This document shows, one piece after another, positions 59,228 through 64,000 of a stretch of 64,000 bases of DNA. A model generated the notes under the pieces. That model was not told the DNA's origin and did not search any database. It saw nothing but the letters and a program-made list of their open reading frames with translations. The position numbers and the translations under genes were made by a program. Origin of the DNA: Lepidodermella squamata (lineage: Eukaryota; Gastrotricha); the NCBI GenBank assembly GCA_047495785.1, contig JBLDXI010000003.1, forward strand, positions 1,984,001 to 2,048,000, written 5' to 3'. Numbering within the stretch: position 1 is the stretch's first letter; each line of letters begins with the position of its first letter.

Positions 59228-59917
59228 ATGTTTAAAGGCATCTCTGCTGAAATTGCCGCGGCCGGTGAAGCCGCTATGGCGGAAACTTCGAATGCTGAAT
59301 CAACTCAATTCTCAACTCCCTGCCCTGCTTGCCATGAACTGAACTGCGAGGCTAACATGAAGCAAATCGATGTGCCTAATTTTGGCGAGATCATTGTCAT
59401 GGCTAGTTTCTGCCGTAGCTGTGGCTATCGAGAGGCTGAGAGCCGACCTGGCGGAGGTTTCGCTGACAAAGCCCGGAAAATCACGCTGCATGTCCTCGAA
59501 ATAGAAGATTTACGGCGAATGGTCGTAAAATCTAGCACGGCTTATGTCGAAGTGCCTGAATTAGAGCTTGAACTCACTACTGGTACACTAGGAGGTCGCG
59601 TGACTACGGTAGAGGGCCTTCTGCGGGCTGTTTACAACGATTTGAGAGGGGTAATGGTTGGAGATGCTGTTGAAGGGGAATTCGAGCATTTCCTGAAAAA
59701 GTTGGACGAATGTGCATCTGGACAGGAACTTGACTTTCATTTGATTATTGACGACCCAGCCGGGAAGATTTTCATCGAGGAAATAGAAAGCGATAAAGAT
59801 CAAGCAGAAAACCGTAATAAGTTGACAATTGAGGATTACGAGCGGTCCTACGAGCAAAACGATGAGTTAGGATTGAATGACATGCGGGTTGAGGATTACG
59901 AAGACGAAGCAGCGTAA
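59228..59917 (+). CDS. ZPR1: ZPR1 zinc-finger protein, single-module form
   Basis: The protein has 229 residues from the first ATG, in one exon. It contains one C4 zinc finger (CPAC...CRSCGYRE) and one ZPR1 alpha-beta domain with GGGFADKARKITLHV, ELELELTTGTLGGRVTTVEG, IDDPAGKIFIEE and the end YEQNDELGLNDM. These match the second module of eukaryotic ZPR1, a nuclear-cytoplasmic factor that binds eEF1A and helps its folding and the response to growth signals. Normal ZPR1 has two such modules (about 450 residues); the first is absent here, and I find no trace of it in the 300 bases upstream. The frame is intact. It may be a truncated paralog, a retrocopy, or a one-module gene with a full copy elsewhere. 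Confidence 0.85.
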   Translation: MFKGISAEIAAAGEAAMAETSNAESTQFSTPCPACHELNCEANMKQIDVPNFGEIIVMASFCRSCGYREAESRPGGGFADKARKITLHVLEIEDLRRMVVKSSTAYVEVPELELELTTGTLGGRVTTVEGLLRAVYNDLRGVMVGDAVEGEFEHFLKKLDECASGQELDFHLIIDDPAGKIFIEEIESDKDQAENRNKLTIEDYERSYEQNDELGLNDMRVEDYEDEAA

Positions 59918-59999
59918 TTGTTTGCGTACAATGTATTAACTAATATGAAAACACCGCTATTTATCAAATTAAGCAAGGCCGCTCAAAGAGCAACTTTTA

Positions 60000-60005
60000 A
60001 ATAAA
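60000..60005 (+). terminator. possible poly(A) signal between ZPR1 and the Cys-rich gene
   Basis: AATAAA ends four bases before the ATG of the next gene. If used for ZPR1, cleavage would fall inside the next coding region, so either another signal serves or the two genes share a transcript. Confidence 0.3.
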
Positions 60006-60009
60006 AATA

Positions 60010-61118
60010 ATGGCCAACACATCGAGTTTTGTCACTTTTCTACTTATCATCCTTGGCTTTAGCGAGGGTGCTAAAACCGGCCTTTTAGAGAGGTGCGTGT
60101 CGACATTAGAGTGCGACCTCGCGAACACTCAGTGCAAAATCTTGTCGCCTACTTGCGGGCTAGGCACCTGTGTCTGCATTCCTGGTTACATCCCAAATGC
60201 TAACAGAACGGCGTGCTTGAGAGCTGTTGCTATCAACCGCCTATGCGACCCGAGATTCGACATCTGCATCACTACTGGTGCCATATGCGACTTGAGTTAC
60301 TGCAGATGCCCGCCTGGTAAGAAGCCTGGACCTGGTTCGGCTACATCGATTTGCATTGATGCAAATAGCGGGAAGGCAATTAATGACGATTGCCTCGGTG
60401 ATGAAGAGTGCTTCGACCCGAATTCGAGCTGCGTCAATAATAAATGCAAATGTATTACTGGATATAGGCCGAACGGCCAATACGCTTGCGTCGCTAGTAA
60501 GATTCCTAATACTTCCTCGAAACTTTCCTGATTTTAACCCTATTTTAGAACGATTTGGAGATATATGTACGGAGCAAGAAGACTGTCAAGAATTCCCTTA
60601 CATGCAATGCAAAAACGGGAAATGCGACTGTGAAAAAATTGCCGAGCCTCAACTTGTTACATTCCAGAGAATAGATTATCACTCTCTCGAGGGTGAAGTT
60701 TTCGAGAAGGGACTTGCCTGCTACAAGAAGATCTACGAAGCTGTGACATATAAAGCGGCGATCGTGTCTGAAATCAGCCATCAGCGCAAGAAGAGAAGCT
60801 CGGACAATCCCTACGTCAAGGGGCTAACTGAGAATCCTCAGGGCGAGGGAAAGGTTTGCGATAGAGGATACACTGACCCGAACGCTGGGGTGGAGGAGGG
60901 AGATCAGGACGCGGAGATGAAATTATGTGCGAATCCCTATCAATGCCGGCAGTGTTTCGCCGATAAGCCGCCGATATGTCTAAGTAAGATTTCCAAACCA
61001 GAAAACTTTGCATTGACCCTTTTTTTCAGGAATGAACCCGCCACTTTATTCAAATTCTATGCAAATTAATTCAAAAGTGTTTATCTTGATGTTCGTACTT
61101 TCAGCCGCTGTATTCTGA
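60010..61118 (+). CDS. EB-like Cys-rich secreted or GPI-anchored protein
   Basis: Exons 60010-60496, 60549-60983 and 61030-61118 give 336 residues. The start has a signal peptide (VTFLLIILGFSEGA). Then come four Cys-rich units of the kind CxxDxxC...C.C..GY (EB/EGF-like: CVCIPGYIPN, CRCPPGKKPG, CKCITGYRPN, CDCEK), a furin-type site RKKR/SS, another Cys cluster (CANPYQCRQCF), and a hydrophobic end KVFILMFVLSAAVF with no charged tail, as in GPI signals. The hydrophobic end appears only if intron 60984-61029 is spliced; unspliced reading gives a different end. Introns are about 50 bp. Its start lies 92 bp after the ZPR1 stop. AATAAA at 61132 follows. Function unknown; likely extracellular or cell-surface. 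Confidence 0.75.
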
Positions 61119-61131
61119 CATCTAATGTTGA

Positions 61132-61137
61132 AATAAA
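61132..61137 (+). terminator. poly(A) signal of the EB-like gene
   Basis: AATAAA 14 bases after the stop codon. From here to 61540 no gene is seen. Confidence 0.5.
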
Positions 61138-61542
61138 AATGTATTGACTTTGAAATGTTTGGATGATATCTTTAGCTTGTGTTTTTCAAGATGATTCGTG
61201 AAAGTCATAAGTAACAGATCAAAAAATCCACTGAAGATGATTGAAAAGGTATAAAATCTCAGACGTAATGACGTATACACGAAGAATTGAGGTTCAGTAG
61301 ACTCGGTAAATCTCCTGCAGAATTGTAACGGGTCGATTTTCCCTGTTTTACGTTTTACGAGGAATCTCCGATCTCCGACAAACCATGCTCATTTCTGAGT
61401 GTTGTGCAATTTATTTAATGTTCTTGGCTTGAATTAAAACCATGTAAACGAAGCAACTCTCACAGGATAAAAACCTGTAATATGATCGATCATCTATATC
61501 CGAATCTGTCTTAAGCTTTGATTTCCCACACATTCTTTCACC

Positions 61543-61549
61543 TATATAA
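61543..61549 (+). promoter_or_regulatory. possible TATA box of the GABA-B-like gene
   Basis: TATATAA lies 45 bases before the ATG at 61594, a distance that allows a start of transcription about 20 bases upstream of the ATG. No other core element is clear. Confidence 0.3.
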
Positions 61550-61593
61550 TCATTTACTGCTCTCTGACTCTAATAGCTGCTAGTTTTTCGAAA

Positions 61594-63960
61594 ATGCATG
61601 CACTCGGCTTGGCTATTATTTTATCATTCAGCTTCACAATACAGCAGGCTGAAAGCGCGAAAAACAATGTCCTTTCGACGCTTGTATTCATTCCAAAAAC
61701 TGGCGACGAGCCAAGAGTGGGAGAGGCCTGTCAGCTAACTTCTCAGCTTGCTATCGATGAAGTTAACCGAAGAGATGACATCTTGCCAAACTACGCCATC
61801 AACCCAGTGTTTCAAGACGAAGGTCCAAGCGGAATTCTCTCTACGCGATTCACGGTCCGTTTTCAAAGGGATTTTGAGGATTCGTCTTACTTTGACAATC
61901 AAACTCTGCTTCAAAGCCCTGTCATGGTTGGCCCTTTCTATTCTGGAGGCTGCAAGGCAACATCGCCCTTCGTTCAGCATCTCTACATGTCCCACATCGG
62001 AATTGGATGTAACACTCCTCAGTTAACTACGAATCGGAAAATTTACCCAAACATATTTCGTACGAGAGCTGGGGGCGAGCCTGTAGCTTACCCTCAGCTC
62101 CGCTTCATTCGAGAAGTCGGTAAATGGAACAGATTTGGCATCCTTTCTCTTACTGCAAACGTACTAGACTATACCCTTGCGATTCTAACTGAGAAGGAAG
62201 CAATGAAGAACGGTTTTGATGTATCCTTCTTCGATATAGTGCTCGATGTTGATAGCTACACAATCCAGCGCCTCAAGACATCTAATTCTCGAGTAACAAT
62301 TTTCCAGGTCACTTTGCCGCCTCTAGTAATCAACTTCCTGTGTCAGACCCACAAATTCGGCATGACTGGGCCTAGATACGTATTCATCCTGCTTTACACC
62401 GCCTATCTCGAACCAACAAGCTTGCCGTACAGAATAAGCGATGACTGCACGAGAGACATGGTTTACGAACAGCTTCGATATTCATTCTGGATATCATGGG
62501 CTGCAGAGACTGATGAGCCAAATCTTAAAACGACCTTGGGTTATAATCTGGTCGAATTCAATCAGCGATTCGATGCTGCGTTGGGCAACAGAGACCGTCC
62601 CGCAGATTACGATCGCAGGCTGTTGTGCCATGACTCCGTCCTTCAAGCTGTTGTAGCGCTTGACAATGCTGAGAAGTTGCTGAGGAAATCCGGGCAAACC
62701 ATGATTGACTACAAAGCGAGACCCATGGAGCTGATGAAGATCGTGAACACATCAATGGCACAAGTTGAGTTTTCCGGTCTGCGAATCACAAAGTTCAAAT
62801 TCTCGCCACGTGTTGAGTTGGATGATGATGTGTACGTTGTCGTGCAGTGGACATTCGAAACGTTGAGACAGGTTCTTTACACATTTCGCCGCACCCCGAA
62901 TGGCGAGGTCTACAACTATTCAAGTTACTCCGATAGAAGACTCCTGATAAAGGCTCAATGGTTCACATCGAATAGCTTACCTCCAAGGGACAACTGGGAT
63001 ATCCTTTCCGTGAAAATATTGACGCCTCCCATCTTCACGTGGGTCATGCTAGCATTGTCAGTCATATCTGGCATTGGCCAAGCCGTAGCTTACGTCTTCT
63101 CCGCTATCCATGACTACGGCAGGTCGACGAATACTATGTACAATGGCGCTGGTCAGACGCCAGTAATATTGCGGATATACCCCGATAAAATTATCGTCTT
63201 TATATCCTGTTTAACATTCAATGTATCTGCAGTTCTTTTCGCCATTGGACACGAAACACTTCACATATGCTTAAGTAAGAGGTTTTTCTTGATAACAGCA
63301 CTGGGCTTGGCTCAAGGAGGCCTTTTCGCGCGTCTGATTTTTCATCGATTCTCAAGATCGAGGCCTGGGTTACAGCCGAATCAAATACTTGTTAGATTAC
63401 CTCGATTCATCCTAATTGGAATAATTCTAATATTGATCCTTTCTTGGAGTTATTTTATCCTATGGAGCCTCATCGACTATCCTCAGATTGTTTTGCGGAG
63501 ATCTGAAAATTACGACCCTATCATTGATTTGCTAACAATTAGCGAATACTCGAGCTGCTCTTCCGAAAGCGATTTGATATGGATTTGCGTCATAGTTGCA
63601 ATTCACGGGTCGGTTTTCGTCGTCGGAGCAGTAACAGTCTACGACTTAAGACGAAGTGTTCATCTGGTAGTGAACCCCGATCTCACTCGCGTGAGATTAG
63701 CCCTGGCAAATACGGTGATTTTATACTTTGCTGGCATTCTGCTTTGCGTTGTCCTGTCGTCCTGGCCTCTTGCTCAGTCGATGTGCATTTCTCTGATTTG
63801 TCTCCTCATTTCAATTGCTACTGGTGGAATAGTATTTTCTTTCCGCTTCGGCCTCATTAATTTAGATACTATGAGGAATTCTACGAGCGGGTGGAGAATG
63901 TCAAGCCAATACAATCGTCGCGAAAGCAATTTTGATTTAGCGGGAATGCCAAACAACTGA
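61594..63960 (+). CDS. GABA-B-type family C G-protein-coupled receptor
   Basis: This is an intact single-exon gene of 788 residues. A signal peptide (about 1-21) is followed by a Venus-flytrap ligand domain (about 25-475) with VGPFYSGGC, IGIGCNTPQL and IYPNIFRTRAGG, the usual GABA-B order. There is no Cys-rich linker, which sets GABA-B receptors apart from glutamate and calcium-sensing ones. Seven membrane spans lie between about 487 and 745. The tail is short (about 40 residues) with no long coiled coil, so the usual B1/B2 tail pairing may be absent. The Ser of the GABA-contacting SSS stretch in GABA-B1 is replaced (CNTPQ), so the ligand may differ. It should couple to G proteins at the surface of neurons or secretory cells. 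The lack of introns contrasts with the intron-rich TRPN genes and suggests retroposition or intron loss. The window ends 40 bases after the stop. Confidence 0.88.
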   Translation: MHALGLAIILSFSFTIQQAESAKNNVLSTLVFIPKTGDEPRVGEACQLTSQLAIDEVNRRDDILPNYAINPVFQDEGPSGILSTRFTVRFQRDFEDSSYFDNQTLLQSPVMVGPFYSGGCKATSPFVQHLYMSHIGIGCNTPQLTTNRKIYPNIFRTRAGGEPVAYPQLRFIREVGKWNRFGILSLTANVLDYTLAILTEKEAMKNGFDVSFFDIVLDVDSYTIQRLKTSNSRVTIFQVTLPPLVINFLCQTHKFGMTGPRYVFILLYTAYLEPTSLPYRISDDCTRDMVYEQLRYSFWISWAAETDEPNLKTTLGYNLVEFNQRFDAALGNRDRPADYDRRLLCHDSVLQAVVALDNAEKLLRKSGQTMIDYKARPMELMKIVNTSMAQVEFSGLRITKFKFSPRVELDDDVYVVVQWTFETLRQVLYTFRRTPNGEVYNYSSYSDRRLLIKAQWFTSNSLPPRDNWDILSVKILTPPIFTWVMLALSVISGIGQAVAYVFSAIHDYGRSTNTMYNGAGQTPVILRIYPDKIIVFISCLTFNVSAVLFAIGHETLHICLSKRFFLITALGLAQGGLFARLIFHRFSRSRPGLQPNQILVRLPRFILIGIILILILSWSYFILWSLIDYPQIVLRRSENYDPIIDLLTISEYSSCSSESDLIWICVIVAIHGSVFVVGAVTVYDLRRSVHLVVNPDLTRVRLALANTVILYFAGILLCVVLSSWPLAQSMCISLICLLISIATGGIVFSFRFGLINLDTMRNSTSGWRMSSQYNRRESNFDLAGMPNN

Positions 63961-64000
63961 AATCGTGATTTTGTTTACCAAAAGACCATGCAATCAGTAA

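Overview
The window is nuclear DNA of an invertebrate animal. It has spliceosomal introns (from about 50 bp to 3 kb, AT-rich, with T-rich TAG/CAG/AAG acceptors), intron-less tRNA genes, AATAAA signals, and animal gene families (TRPN channels, ZPR1, a GABA-B-type receptor, an EB-like Cys-rich secreted protein). I cannot fix the phylum from sequence alone. Compact introns, short gaps between genes and uniform gene orientation would fit a small-bodied invertebrate such as a nematode, tardigrade, flatworm or similar. All eight protein genes I can support lie on the + strand.

Positions 1-56207 are a head-to-tail array of four TRPN (NOMPC-type) mechanosensory channel genes: A (3' part only, 3-2400), B (4302-17949), C (18264-39953) and D (40370-56207). 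I rebuilt B, C and D exon by exon. All three stay in frame from ATG to stop, giving 1926, 1958 and 1873 residues. Each has an acidic or Ser/Pro-rich N-terminus, 29 ankyrin repeats, a linker, a pre-S1 hydrophobic elbow, six membrane segments with a pore helix, a TRP helix with the motif EWKFGRA or EWKFVRA, and a tail with a conserved VLDWS-type motif. Most animals I know of carry a single TRPN gene, so a run of four is unusual. The most striking feature is that every copy has a long extracellular S5-to-pore turret with two furin-type R-X-(K/R)-R sites 28-45 residues apart, next to N-glycosylation sites. The sequence of this segment is barely conserved. This resembles the double furin cleavage of ENaC subunits and suggests that these TRPN channels are matured by proteolysis.

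The large introns hold mobile-element debris: MITEs with TA target sites, a foldback family (one copy nested in a MITE), pieces of pogo/Tigger transposase, a LINE reverse-transcriptase piece, a possible gag zinc knuckle and a hammerhead-like retroelement motif. One 2-kb intron of gene D holds seven tRNA genes (Phe, Pro, Glu, an inverted identical pair of Leu-CAA, Ala, Gln).

Downstream of the array come a perfect (CTTTC)36 microsatellite, a single-exon type II membrane protein resembling a fucosyltransferase, a one-module ZPR1, a Cys-rich secreted or GPI-anchored protein that starts 92 bp after ZPR1, and a complete intron-less GABA-B-like receptor of 788 residues that ends just before the window does.
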